Assembly: GCA_026225945.1 (NCBI GenBank)
Contig: JAMJFZ010000239.1
Location: forward strand, 29,362,001-29,426,000
Length of the DNA: 64,000 bases
Direction of reading: 5' to 3'
Origin: Cricetomys ansorgei
Taxonomy: Eukaryota > Chordata > Mammalia > Rodentia > Nesomyidae
The position numbers were made by a program, and so were the translations under genes. The notes beneath the pieces are model-generated. The model was given only the letters and a program-made list of their open reading frames with translations. It did no database searches and was not told where the DNA came from. Shown piece by piece: positions 36,478-47,692 of this stretch; the stretch's first letter is position 1, and every line of letters starts with the position of its first letter.

Positions 36478-36878
36478 CTGCTCTTCTTCTTCTTCTTCTT
36501 CTTCTTCTTCTTCTTCTTCTTCTTCTTCTTCTTCTTCTTCTTCTTCTTCTTCTTCTTCTTCTTCTTCTTCTAATTCTCTTCTTCTTCTTCTTCTTCTTCT
36601 TCTTCTTCTTCTTCTTCTTCTTCTTCTTCTTCTTCTTCTTCTTCTTCTAATTCTAATTCTTCTTCTTCTTCTTCTTCTTCTAATTCTAATTCTTCTTCTT
36701 CTTCTTCTTCTTCTTCTTCTTCTTCTTCTTCTTCTTCTTCTTCTTCTTCTTCTTCTTCTTCTTCTTCTTCTTCTTCTAATTCTTCTTCTACTTCTTCTTC
36801 TAATTCTCCTCCTCCTCCTCCTCCTCCTCCTCCTCCTCCTCCTCCTCCTCCTCCTCCTCCTCCTGCTCCTCCTTCTTC
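36478..36878. repeat. Long TTC (GAA) triplet tract followed by CCT tract
   Basis: TTC units with sparse TAATTC interruptions occupy 36484 to about 36806, then CCT units run to about 36878. The pyrimidine strand is almost pure over about 390 bp. The minus strand reads GAA/GGA. Open frames across it encode only poly-Leu/Phe, poly-Arg or poly-Glu and are artefacts. Confidence 0.97.
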
Positions 36879-37205
36879 TCCAGGAGGTAAAATTTAAGAA
36901 ATTCCATTGAGTCTCTGAGAAACTTTGAGGCATTGGATTTTTGAAAGTGTTGAGAAGATAAAGAATAATGAAACTTTTGAAGTTGGACTGAATGAATTTG
37001 CACCATTAGATGGCCATGTGCCTATGAGGGTCAGGCTCAGAATGATTTGAACAAAAAAAATATCCCCCAGAAGCTCATACATTTGAACACTTAGTCTTCA
37101 GTTGGTGACACATTTTATGAACCATCAGCTAACATAAACCTTTTCAGCCCTATGTGGTTTATGTTGGGGGTGTTTTATCACAGCAATAGGAAATAAACCA
37201 TTATA
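36879..37205 (+). mobile_element. MaLR-like sequence and LTR remnant, right part
   Basis: 'gttggactgaatgaatttgc', 'agatggccatgtgcctatga', then an LTR-like end: 'tgatttgaacaaaa', 'cccccagaagctcatacatt', 'tgaacacttagtcttcagtt' and 'tatcacagcaataggaaata'. The closing motif resembles the ends of the MaLR LTRs at 9104 and 16160. The middle of the LTR appears deleted. Confidence 0.45.
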
Positions 37206-37730
37206 TCTCTGATCTCCCTGGACCATGAATAAGAAAAGGCCTAGGAGGAGCTACTCCCCAGACATACCTGCTCACTCAGATGCTGTCAGGAATGGCTTCA
37301 TTTCCCATGACTATTAGAGTTCTGATGTGACTTGGGCTGTCCGACGTCTGATTGCTGACAATGGGATTTTTAGTTACCCAACTGCTGGTTGCATACGAAA
37401 TTTGTTCCTCAACTTGAAGGCTAGCCCACTACTCAAATTGCAGCAAACTTGACCCCCTTTATTTTAAGGTTCCTTTCTGATATGAAGGTAAAGGTGCATG
37501 AAGAATCAAAATCCTGACTGATTCATTCTTTGCTGTCTGTATAGGACTATAATCTGTTAGAATATAAAAGTAGCTTGGTATATTTTTACTTGTTGAAACA
37601 ATCAAATTTGGATTTGACATGATATTGTATGTCCCTGATATTTTTTCATTATTTTATATGTATATTCTTTCTACATAATTCATTCTCCTCTGTTGAAAAC
37701 ATGTGCAGTTAGTTACTTTGAAATGTATTT
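37206..37730. other. Unique sequence
   Basis: Nothing recognised. Confidence 0.4.
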
Positions 37731-37952
37731 TCGAGGCTAGAAAGATAGTTCAGCAGTTAAGAGTACTAACTGCTCTTTTACAGGACCTGGGTTCAGTTCC
37801 CAGAAACCATATATATGGTTGCCTACAACAGTCTGTACAGGAAATCTGGTGTTCTGTACTGTCCTCAACAGCCACCAGGCACATACACAGTAGGCTTACA
37901 TACATGCAAAACACACGTACACACAGAATAAAAATAAGTAAATCCTTTTGAT
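37731..37952 (+). mobile_element. B2/B3-type SINE, sense
   Basis: The tRNA-like head 'gaaagatagttcagcagtta' and 'ctgggttcagttcccagaaa' (pol III B-box-like) is followed by 'tatggttgcctacaacagtc', 'acatgcaaaacacacgtac' and the tail 'aataaaaataagtaaatcc'. The body is full length. Confidence 0.85.
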
Positions 37953-37969
37953 TTTCATTGTAGTTTTAT

Positions 37970-38165
37970 TACAGTGAGATGGCTCAGTCATAAGGATGTT
38001 TGCCCTGCAAGCCTGAAAACAGAAGTTTGAATCTTCAACTCCATGACATAAAGAGACAAGGAAATCCTACAAACTATCCTCTGACCTAAGAAAGGAAATG
38101 CACCATGATATGTAGATCCACCCCTCTACCCATCCCTCTCTCACACAAACCCGGACAACAGTAAT
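37970..38165 (+). mobile_element. Second tRNA-derived SINE, sense
   Basis: 'gtgagatggctcagtcataa', 'gccctgcaagcctgaaaac', 'gaagtttgaatcttcaactc' and 'ctatcctctgacctaag' give another B2/B3-class SINE of a distinct subtype, directly downstream of the first and in the same orientation. Confidence 0.7.
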
Positions 38166-38169
38166 TTTC

Positions 38170-40439
38170 TTACTGAACTTTACTTTCCAACTGAACTTAA
38201 AATGAATCAAAGAAAGTGACTGTATAAATCACATTTACTTCAGAAATTGAGTACAATTCGTGAAGTTTACTAATAATGTTCCCTAAATAAGTTCATGAAT
38301 GAATGATTCTTTTGCTTATGGAACAAAAGATATATGTAGTAGATAGAATATTAAAAGGAATATTATCTTAATAATCAATAATAATATAAAATTACAGATA
38401 TTTGAACCTCTTCAGTATTATTAGAGGAAATTTGAAGACCAAATATTGAACATTTTTCTATAACTAAGGAAGACCTTAAAGATTTGACATTAATTTTGTT
38501 TCAGAATAGCCATGCTATCAGTTATTTATGTGGCATTTTCATTTTTTAAATAATGAAAGTATAATTAAGCTATATTGTTTTTAACAAATATGTATTATAT
38601 ATTCACCAAGTATCAGGTAGTTTCCTGGTTGTCCAGGATAGATATAATAATGCATAAAGCAGGTAAAAAAAATTCCTCCCCACATAAGACTTGGATTTTC
38701 TTCCTTGCTCTGCAGTTAATCAGAACTTACTTCTTTAGCCTTAATGTGCACAAGAACCATTCAATATTCTGATCAAACCCTGATTCTGATGTCCTGACAC
38801 TGGGCATCCTTAAGAAACCTTATCACTGATACTGATGTATCGATGGCTAATGATCTGCTAACCACAATCTGATAAGTACTATTAGAAGATTTAAGTGATC
38901 TCTAACTGCATCTAATGGGACTTGGGTGTCAAGACCGCTTTCCCTTATAAATTGACTCTGACACTATACTCTAGCCATGCTGTTTTCTTTTTCTCCTCTG
39001 ATTCCTTTATTGTTTGTCACCATTTGTTTTAATCTTTTGTACAGTCTCATCACTCCAATTCCAAACACACCAGGTAGGTTTTTATTGGAAGGGACTTTGG
39101 CTGTTATTTAGCTCACTGCCCTGAATTACAAATGCAAACACTACATTTTTCAGGAAAATTTCCTCCTTCAAACTCTTTTACTAAATTTACAGCTACTTTA
39201 AGGAAAGGGAATTTCACATGGTCAGTGTACAATTTCAGTCAATATGTTTATTGTTTCTATAACAATTTTTCTTTCTTGAGTTGACCTTCTCAATGCTCAC
39301 TGATGTCAATGTCACTGTTTCCAATTAAATACACTCACTTCCAGTTTCTTCTGAGACATTTTCATGGTGAATTCTATTCAAAAACCCTATTCTTATTTTC
39401 CCCTTGAGTACTGATTCTGAAGGGTTGTATGTGATATTCAAACAGTGAGTTATTGTTGTGTGCTATCCATACCTGTCACCTCCAAACATCAACACCACAT
39501 TCTATTGGCTTTTACTGAGAAACATTGATCCCCCACTAAACCGTGTGCATGCATCGTTATCTTCAAGAGTTATTGTTCTTGGTTTGAAAGAGCTACAACA
39601 TTAGGAACACAGAAAGAATCTGATCCATAGTTCTAGACATTACAGAAATATTTTCTCATGCACTGACCTGGCAGGGTGCAGAATGTGGAGAGTCTGCTCA
39701 AGACACACTCAGGATCTCAGAACTGAAATTAAAACAAAAGTTCCCTTTACCTTCCGACTTTCCAAGACATTTTCCATTTCATTATTGTCCAGAGGAGGCA
39801 AGGTGTGGAACTTCTTTTCTGTGCTATAAAATCAGGCACTTAGTTATTTTTGTTATGTTCCCCCAACCCCTCATGTTTCCTTCTCCAAGTATGTTCATAT
39901 GAGACACAGTGTAGTTCTTAATTTTCCTCCACAACTTTTAGGGCAAGATCTTAATTAATGCCTCACAAAATTTTATTTTAGTGTAGTCATTACTCCAACT
40001 TCTATGAAATGATTGGTTTACTTTAAGCTAAGAAACAAAAGCATGTGTCTCATTCATTCTTAAATTAGAAGTCATTTTGATTATATGATGGGAGGATCAC
40101 ATAGTAAGAAATAAAGGGAAAGCTACTTATTTGGACTTCAAAAGTTCCATGATTTATAGAATTGTTTTGATTATCTCCTATTCTTAACTCAGCTAGCAAC
40201 TATCTTACATAACTCCAGCTATTTGGTTAGTGCTCTGCAGTTCCTTGTATGGGTTTTCTTGACCAAGATGTGTTTTTTTCCAGTTTCAGTTTATTGCATC
40301 TGAAGTCAACTGCTACTTGACACAGAAACCAAAGTTGCTTCACCCAGAGTAAAGATCTATTCAAATTCACAGTCAAATGAGTACTCCACAGACCTGTAAT
40401 TGGGTGCAGCATACTTTGGATATCAGGAAATATCCTCTT
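38170..40439. other. Unique sequence
   Basis: AT-rich, no gene, no confident repeat. Confidence 0.4.
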
Positions 40440-40445
40440 ATTCAG

Positions 40446-41507
40446 TGTAGAGGAACGTTTGATCATTTAATTCAGCAACATATCTGATCTGGAATAGGAT
40501 CAGATCTAGGGATCTATATAAAGGGGTCAAATCCAAGGTTCTGTTTGAAGGAATCACATCCAGAGTTTTATGAAGGGACCACATTCAGAAGCCTGTGTGG
40601 TGTGAATGGAATGTAGAAAGAATGTTAGTACACAACTTTAATCCCAGTATTCAGAAGGCAGTGGTAGCACACATCTTTAATCCGTAACAGAGAAGCAGAG
40701 ATAGTAAGCAAAGATCAGAAGGAGTCAGTGCCAGACAGGAAATGAATTCTGAGATGAGTCAGAATAGAGGGCCAGCAAAATGACAAATCAGAGGAAGATA
40801 AGCAGAGGGAGTCAAAGTGAGGACACGCCCAATTCTCACAGATAGAAAAGCAGGCTCTCAGCACAGAGAGTTGGAGGAAAAGACAGAGATAGAGATAAGA
40901 CCAAGAAGCAGAGAGGCTGATTGAGGCAGTATAGAGCAGTGAAAGCTCAGAGGCAGTATGATACAGGAATTGGAGGCAGTATGAGGCAGGGACACAGAGG
41001 TTAAGACACAGAAGAAGTCTGAGGAGTCTGAGACATCTGAGGCAAAGACACAGAGGCAGTTCAGCAGAAGAAATCACTATCAGACAAATAGAGTAAATCA
41101 GTTTGAGGCCAAGCAGAGCAGTCCAGTCTAAGGCAGTCAGAGAATCAGGCAGAGTCTGCCAGAGTACAAAGAGTTCATTCAGAAACAGTCAGTCAGAAGG
41201 CTTAGAAGGAAAATTTGAACCAGTCAGCTTGGAGAGGAGTTTGAGCCAGAAGAGCAAGTGAGTTGAGTTGAACCAGAAGAATTGAGTTCAGAACAGCTCT
41301 GAGCTCAGAAGAAGCTAGTCAGAGTGGCCCAGTCAGCAGTAAGTCTCAGAGATTTAAACATTTTAGATTGTATGGAGGCTGAGACTTATGCCTGTCAGGT
41401 CTAGGACTCAGATTAGACTGTATAGAGGCTAAAATATTCCAGGATTAGGACCAGGGATTGAATTCGGCAAAGAACAAACCATATTTGAACATTTATTGAT
41501 GGCTACA
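40446..41507 (+). mobile_element. Solo LTR of the ~1-kb family with 6-bp target duplication (copy 2)
   Basis: It starts TGTAGAGGAACG and ends GGCTACA, and is flanked by perfect 6-bp direct repeats ATTCAG (40440-40445 and 41508-41513). TG...CA ends with a 6-bp duplication fit a class II (ERVK-type) endogenous retrovirus LTR. Inside are two B1-like modules ('ctttaatcccagtattcaga' and 'agcacacatctttaatccg', 40640-40682), a long CAGA/GAGG-rich middle and, near the end, 'aattcggcaaagaacaaacc' where other copies have AATAAA. No internal viral genes adjoin it. The 120-codon antisense open frame inside is low complexity. Confidence 0.85.
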
Positions 41508-41513
41508 ATTCAG

Positions 41514-42079
41514 TTTCTTATTCAGTTTTATTTGAGGTCTATCTTACCTGAACTTTATAATTAATCCTTGATCTCTATGCTACAGAGATTAATAGCTGAA
41601 ATTTATGATGTTGTGGGGATGGTTGACCTTGTTTATGACAAAAAAAATCTGTGCTCAGGGATAATGGCTTTATGTACACATATGGTGTTTTCTTTAACAC
41701 ATAACAGACTCTGTCTACAACAGAGAGTGTTTGCCCTTTTGCAGTCTATTTTTAAGGACTTGCAAGTCTACATATTGCTCACAAAGATTATATGATCTTT
41801 TTTCTTTCTCACTGAAATGTTTTTCTTTCTAAAAAAATACACAATGCATGTAGTCACATGATGCTTTCTGGAAAAAAATACTTTTAGGTCAAAATCTACT
41901 TGTTAAAATTTCACAAAAGCTGGACATTATGGCTCTCACACAGTTGAGAGGTTGAGTCAGATAAAACATCATCACTCATTAAAATGTTTTCTTAAGAGTG
42001 CTATCTCTCCACTAGTGTCACCAATGCATTCTATTGTATGTAGTTTAAGATCCCATTTTTATGCTGTCATATGTAGAAG
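41514..42079. other. Unique sequence with a possible B1 scrap
   Basis: 'agctggacattatggctctc' near 41919 weakly resembles the start of B1. Otherwise nothing is recognised. Confidence 0.3.
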
Positions 42080-42700
42080 AGTATTGATAATGTCTCCAGG
42101 AAAAGTTGAGAAAATAATCATTAAAGATCTATTAGGATGTATTGTCTAGTAATACCATTCCTGGATGTCCAAAAGAAATAAGATTAGTAAGTCAAAGCAA
42201 CATTTTCATTTACATATTCATCACAGCACTATCCATATAGCCATACATGGGATTAACTTAAATGTCTATCAGCAGATGCATGAGTAGACAAAAATGAGCA
42301 GAAGAATATGATTTATCCATGAACATGTGAAATTCTTTTATGGAACCTGAAGATAAGATGTTAAGGGAAATAAGTTAGATACAGACACAGAAAGAAAAAT
42401 ATTTCATGTATTCACTTATTTTTGAATGATAGAAAGTTGTTTCCATAGGAATAGAGAATAAAATAATCATTAATAGAGATTAGAAAATATGGAGGAGAGA
42501 AAAAACAGGTCAAGAAGTACCAAGGTGGAGATGGATAGCAAACATAACTCCTATTGTTCTTTGATAAAGCAAGATAACTAACAGTGACAATTATATGAAT
42601 TGTATGTATCAAAATAGCTAAATCCATTGATAGATTTTTATATATGATCCTGATGCTTTCTATTCTTAACAGTACCATCAATTCTTAAGAATGATAAGTT
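42080..42700 (+). mobile_element. L1 3' end (ORF2 end and 3'UTR), sense
   Basis: 'ataccattcctggatgtcc', 'aaaagaaataagattag', 'catcacagcactatccatat', 'atgtctatcagcagatgcat' and 'gttaagggaaataagttag' match the end of L1 ORF2 in order. All frames are interrupted. This older subtype differs from the 30270 copy. Confidence 0.65.
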
Positions 42701-43121
42701 ATGGAATGCAGATCCAAGGATAGAATGTCTTGATTTCATGGCTGAATTCATTTGATTATTTTAAAATATATAATTTCTTTATAAAATGGGAATTAATTAA
42801 GGACAAGATAATGACATAGAGTCCTTTGAGTGCACCGCCTGAAGTCTATGTCATTGGGTTTGGTTGAGTCCCAAGACTAAGAACTGGTTCATTCAGAGTA
42901 AGTAATCTCTGGTATTTAGTGGATGAAGATATTCCTGTCATGAGAATAAAATGTCTTCCAGGTATTTGGAACTGAAATTCAAGACTAGTTGTTGTTAAAA
43001 CCCTCTCATCCTGAATGAAACTAAAAGTGAGTTCTGGGGACTCTTTGATTAAGGACCTCCCATCTAAGGATAAGGAAAGTTTTCAAGGATGAACCTCTTC
43101 TACAGATGTGAACAGATCTGT

Positions 43122-43124
<3 letters not shown>

Positions 43125-43167
<43 letters not shown>

Positions 43168-43340
43168 ACATATATTTATTATATTTTAATATATAATTAT
43201 ATAAATATATTATATAATTAAATATTATATAAATATATCATATATAAATATATTATATAATTGTATATTATATAAATATATAATTATAACATACAATTAT
43301 AATAATTTATATACATATATATATATATATAAATAAAATT
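43125..43340. repeat. (AC)n followed by a self-complementary AT-rich tract
   Basis: An AC run to about 43163 leads into about 175 bp of almost pure A/T made of short inverted repeats such as ATATAATTATATAAATATAT. Confidence 0.95.
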
Positions 43341-43721
43341 TGTTTTTAGTCTCTTCTAACAGCCATTGACCTAAAATTGAAAATCTTAAGAAATTAAGTT
43401 TTTCATGTAATAAAAATAAAATTAAAACACCTCCTGGCACTTTTTTCTGTGTCCTAGATGTTTTAGTCATAGCTTGGATGGTTAGTGGGTATAAGTCTAT
43501 ATTCCCACTAATATATTTTTCAGGCAACTTAACTTTGACTACACATAAACCAGAGATAGAAAATTAAAATTTTAAAGCAAACTTTGCCTTTAAAAAGGCA
43601 TAGCATTTTTATTTCTTATTATTATGAATTAACTGCTCTCGTTAACATAAATTTTCTTTTAAATATTTTATTAACAACGAAAACTTTTCATTTAATTCAA
43701 TGCATTTTGGGAAAAAAGCAT

Positions 43722-43755
43722 ATGTGTGTGAGTATGTGTGTGTGTGTGTTTATGG
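43722..43755. repeat. Short interrupted (TG)n
   Basis: Interrupted TG microsatellite. An antisense open frame with repeated HT residues comes from it. Confidence 0.8.
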
Positions 43756-43913
43756 GTATAATAACAGTAAATAAACAATAACAAAAATAACAGAGTGATG
43801 AATAGTATGCCAGATAATTTGCTACTAGAATTCTTAGATGAGATCCTTAGTGTCAATACAAAAACTGTAAACAATATATTCTGTTGCTTTGCATATGTAG
43901 TTGTAGACATAGG

Positions 43914-44912
43914 TGTAGATTCAGGGCAAAAGGCAGTTTATTCTTTGTCTAATTCAATCCTTGATCCTAGTTCTGGAGTCCTGGAGCCCTGGAGCCCTGG
44001 AGCCCTGGAGCCCTGGAGCCCTGGAGCCCTGGAGCCCTGGAGCCCTGGAGCCCTGGAGTCCTGGAGTCCTAGAGTGTTTCAGCCTCAGTACAATCTAGTC
44101 TTAAGCCTAGAACTCTATCTGTACAATCGAATCAGCCTTCGAGAATTATTGCTGACTGAGCCACTCTGATTAGCTCCTTCTGAATTCCAAGCTCTACTGA
44201 ACTCAAATAACTCTTCCACAAGCTGACTGGTTCAAACTGACCATCTTAGCTGCCTTACCGTTTCTGACCGTGCTATTCTGACTCTGGCAGACTCTGGATG
44301 ATTTTCTGACTGCCTTAGACCGAAGAGCTCTGCTCAGCTTCAAACTGACTGACTGTTCCCTTCTGGTACTGACTTCTGCTTAGCTGCCTCTGTGTCCCTG
44401 CCTCAGACTTCTCAGACTGCTTCTAAAATTCAGTGAGTTCTCATTGCCCCATACTGTCTCAGTCAGATTCTCTGCTTTATCCTCCGTCAGACTGCTTTAT
44501 TGTCTCTGTGTTTTGTCCTCCATTAGCCCCATATTACCCGAGTCAGTCTCTTTGCTTCTTTGCCTTATCCCCTGTCTCTGAGCTGAGCACTTGCTTTTCT
44601 ATCATGAGAGTTGAGTGTGTCCTCACTCTGCTTATTCTTTCTCTGATTCTCTGATTGCCAGCCCTTCACTCTGATTCATCACAAATGTCAATTCCTGTCT
44701 TGCTTATTAAAGGTGTGTGCTACCACTACCTTCTGAATAATGGGATTAAAAGTGTGTACTAACACTTTCTACATTCTATCTGGAACCACATAGGCTTCTG
44801 AATGTGATTCCTTCATATAGAGCCTTGGATTTGAATATCACACAGGCCGTCAATGAGATCCCTAACTAGAGATGCCACACTACTGGACTAAATGATTACA
44901 TATTCCTCTACA
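43914..44912 (-). mobile_element. Solo LTR of the ~1-kb family (copy 3) with internal minisatellite
   Basis: The plus strand begins TGTAGATTCAGG and ends CCTCTACA, giving 6-bp inverted termini TGTAGA/TCTACA. It contains antisense AATAAA ('gtttattctttgtctaattc'), an 8-bp minisatellite (43975-44070), 'cagcctcagtacaatctagt', the two B1-like modules (44700-44762) and 'ggcttctgaatgtgattcc'. Flanks ACATAG/ACATAC, offset by one base, may be a degraded target duplication. Orientation is opposite to copy 2, 2.4 kb away. Confidence 0.8.
43975..44070. repeat. 8-bp minisatellite (CCCTGGAG)n inside LTR
   Basis: About a dozen near-perfect CCCTGGAG units, with TCCTGGAG variants at both ends. In the plus frame it reads as an 8-residue period (EPWSPGAL), so the 124-codon open frame over it is a repeat artefact. 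The copy at 55815 has only one such unit. Confidence 0.95.
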
Positions 44913-44924
44913 ACATACATACTG

Positions 44925-46290
44925 GTTACTTTACATGTTTAAACCATAGCTGGATGTTCATTGTAAAATTAGAGATGTGAATCAAAGCAGTCCATGCATA
45001 TTTTCTAGAAGATAGATGACTGAGGTAACAACTTAGGTATTAAATGTCTACACACTACAATGCTGTTGTCTAATAGTTTCTATATGGCACTTATAGTAAT
45101 TCTGTATATTCTGACCTATAAAGTGACAAGTCAGTTGTTTATTTAACCACAAATAAATATGCATTGTGCTTCCAATATTCCAGACTTTGAAAAGTCCTGG
45201 GGCTATATTGAAGAAATGTAGGTTCTAATTAAAATAATTTCTATTTTAGAGGTTCAATATTTTATATTTAAAAATTATTCCATTACATAAGCTCCATGGG
45301 GCCTGAAAATTTTGCTTATTTCATTAAAAAGTATTTTACTTATTACAGAATACATAGCAACTCCAAACATATTTGGTAAATGATTCATAAACAGAAAATG
45401 TAGGCAGCTATAAGGCCCTATGGAACTATATAGGAGGTGATATTTAGTAAAGTATAGATTTCTCCATGGCCTTCTGCTTAGAAGAATAAAAAGAAAAATG
45501 AAATAAGGAAGGAAAGTACAGAGGAAGGAGAGGAGTGAGGAAGGATGGAAGGAACCCCAGGAATTAACTTCATAGAAATGCTGAGCTAGGAATCAAAGAT
45601 AAGCATATACTAGCAACAGAGAAGATAATCATTACTCAACCCAAGGAAACAGAGCAATGGTTGACAGGACACTTGATCAAGTGGATAAAAGGGATTTAGT
45701 GAAAATGGAATGAGCAGTTTCCAAGCCTACAGAGAAGATTATGATTATAGAGATTCAAGTGTCTATCATTTACAATAATCGTTGATTAGGGGCTTGTCTC
45801 CAGGACCCACGCAAAGGAGAGCTGATAAATGATAATGGAGACTTCCACCCCAATACATTCTGAAATACCTCACTAATTGTTTCCTTAGCTCTATTCTCTC
45901 CCTCACTTTAATCCACCCTATTTATGCTTGCTAAAACCTTCTCAATGGGTCCAGTAGCAAAGAAGCATTATGGGAAAAAATTACACAGACCACAATAAGG
46001 AATGATAACCCTAAAGTCTTCATAGTTCTTTTCTTTTTGCAAGGACTTATGGTGATACATATTTATCGTCTCTAAATTCCTCTAATCATTCTTCAGCTTC
46101 ACAGAGGTTTTGGATGAAGACTCACCAGTACTAGTGGTTCAGAGCCACTTGCTGTAACAGAAAATTGAATTTTTTTTCCTTATAATGTGGAAAATCAATT
46201 TGGCTTTTAGATTTTTGTTTGTGAATCAATATTCAGCACACAGATATTACCATTTTGCAATGAGGAAAAACACTGATTTTATTTTGGTTT
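44925..46290. other. Unique sequence
   Basis: Purine-rich at 45480-45560. No gene or named repeat. Confidence 0.4.
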
Positions 46291-46297
46291 GGTTTTG

Positions 46298-46298
<1 letters not shown>

Positions 46299-46330
<32 letters not shown>
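46299..46330. repeat. (TG)n microsatellite
   Basis: A TG run with minor interruptions, at the left end of an antisense SINE, where such runs commonly form from the SINE tail. Confidence 0.9.
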
Positions 46331-46331
<1 letters not shown>

Positions 46332-46545
46332 ATGCATGTATGTGTAGACGGGTTGACTGAATGCATGTCTGTGCATCATACTTGGTAACCATGGTGACCA
46401 CAAGAAGATATCAGATATGGAACTGGAGTCAGATATGGGACTGGAATTAAATATGTGAGCTGCCATGTGAATGTTAGGAATTGAACCCAGGTCCTCTGAA
46501 AGATTTGTCAGAGCTCTTATCTGCTAACCCATGATCCAGTCCCTA
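46331..46545 (-). mobile_element. B2/B3-type SINE, antisense
   Basis: 'gtgagctgccatgtgaatgt', 'taggaattgaacccaggtcc', 'tctgaaagatttgtcagagc' and 'ttatctgctaacccatgatc' are the reverse complement of the body and tRNA-like head. An internal duplication ('agatatggaactggagtcag' / 'agatatgggactggaatta') is present. Confidence 0.8.
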
Positions 46546-47647
46546 TACCTGTCTGCTTCTTTATTCTGCTAATTAACTTGTCAATGAATAGAGTAGTTTA
46601 AGAATATTGTGCCTATATTAATTGTATAAATTTTCTTAAAAAGAAAAAAGAATATTCCCTTGAAATTTTCAGTGTCTTCTAGAAATTTGACAATTGATCA
46701 ATTATCTCAAAAGAAGATGTCAAAGTATTGAATGTCTATCTCCGGGAATTTAGTAAGTGATTAGGGGACAGAAAATAGATCATGTTGTATTATAAAGTAA
46801 ATGAGACTTGCCAGTGTTCCCAATTACTACTTGGATTTAGAGATTTGGGTTAGATTTTCTTTGGCATTCCTGTGTTTACTCTGTCTTCTTTAAATGACAT
46901 AAGAAAACTGTTGGAGCCATGTCTCAGCAGGAAGTAAGTCCAATCAAAGGTCAAGTCTTCCTGGAATGGCTTGGGTCACTCTACTGAGATGACTAAATAC
47001 AGGCTTCTTCTTAATTTTCTCTTGCATCAGCATTTATCAGGATCTGTAAAATCCTAATTACTGGCCAGGGTAACATTATCTGCATTTATCCTTAGTTAAA
47101 AGGTATGACTTTTACTTATTTCAGGAGCCTTGCCAGAAATTACCTACTGTATGCTCAATTATCTGCCTCCCCACAGCAACACATTATTTTAATATAAACT
47201 TTTCACTGTAGTCAGCAACTATTGTGTGTTTTCTTTAAATTGAGTTGTCAGATCTTATTATGAAATATAAAAGGAAATGGCTGGAACTCTTAGGGTTAGG
47301 CCGAGTCATTTTACTGTGGTTTGGCTTCTATCTGCAGTACACTTTCTACCCATCAAGCCTTAACACAACCATGAGAAAAATAAAAGTTTTCATGGAATAA
47401 ACAAAATTGTTAAATTGAGAAATATGTACTGTATATCAACTGGGCTTAGATAGTTTTAGCAAATTAAATGCAGATTTCCCTTTATACTGACCTACTGTGC
47501 TATGTAAGAAATGTAAATATCTTCCCTAATATATAGATAAACATCTAGGTTAAAATAGTTTCAAGTTTTCTCCCTGATAATAAACCTCATTTTCATTCTG
47601 AATACCAAATGGGTTAGGGTTTAAGCCAAAAATGGTACAAAGCTTTT

Positions 47648-47692
<45 letters not shown>

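Noticed and set aside
36375..36933. Long open frames with poly-Leu/Phe (plus) and poly-Arg/Glu (minus)
   Set aside because: They are direct translations of the TTC/CCT triplet tract, with no flanking coding signal.
40715..41077. 120-codon Leu/Cys/Ser-rich minus-strand frame
   Set aside because: It lies inside an LTR made of CAGA/GAGG-rich low-complexity sequence, in a non-conserved frame.
43795..44169. 124-codon frame with EPWSPGAL repeats
   Set aside because: An 8-bp minisatellite read in three phases yields an 8-residue period. There is no start context or homology.
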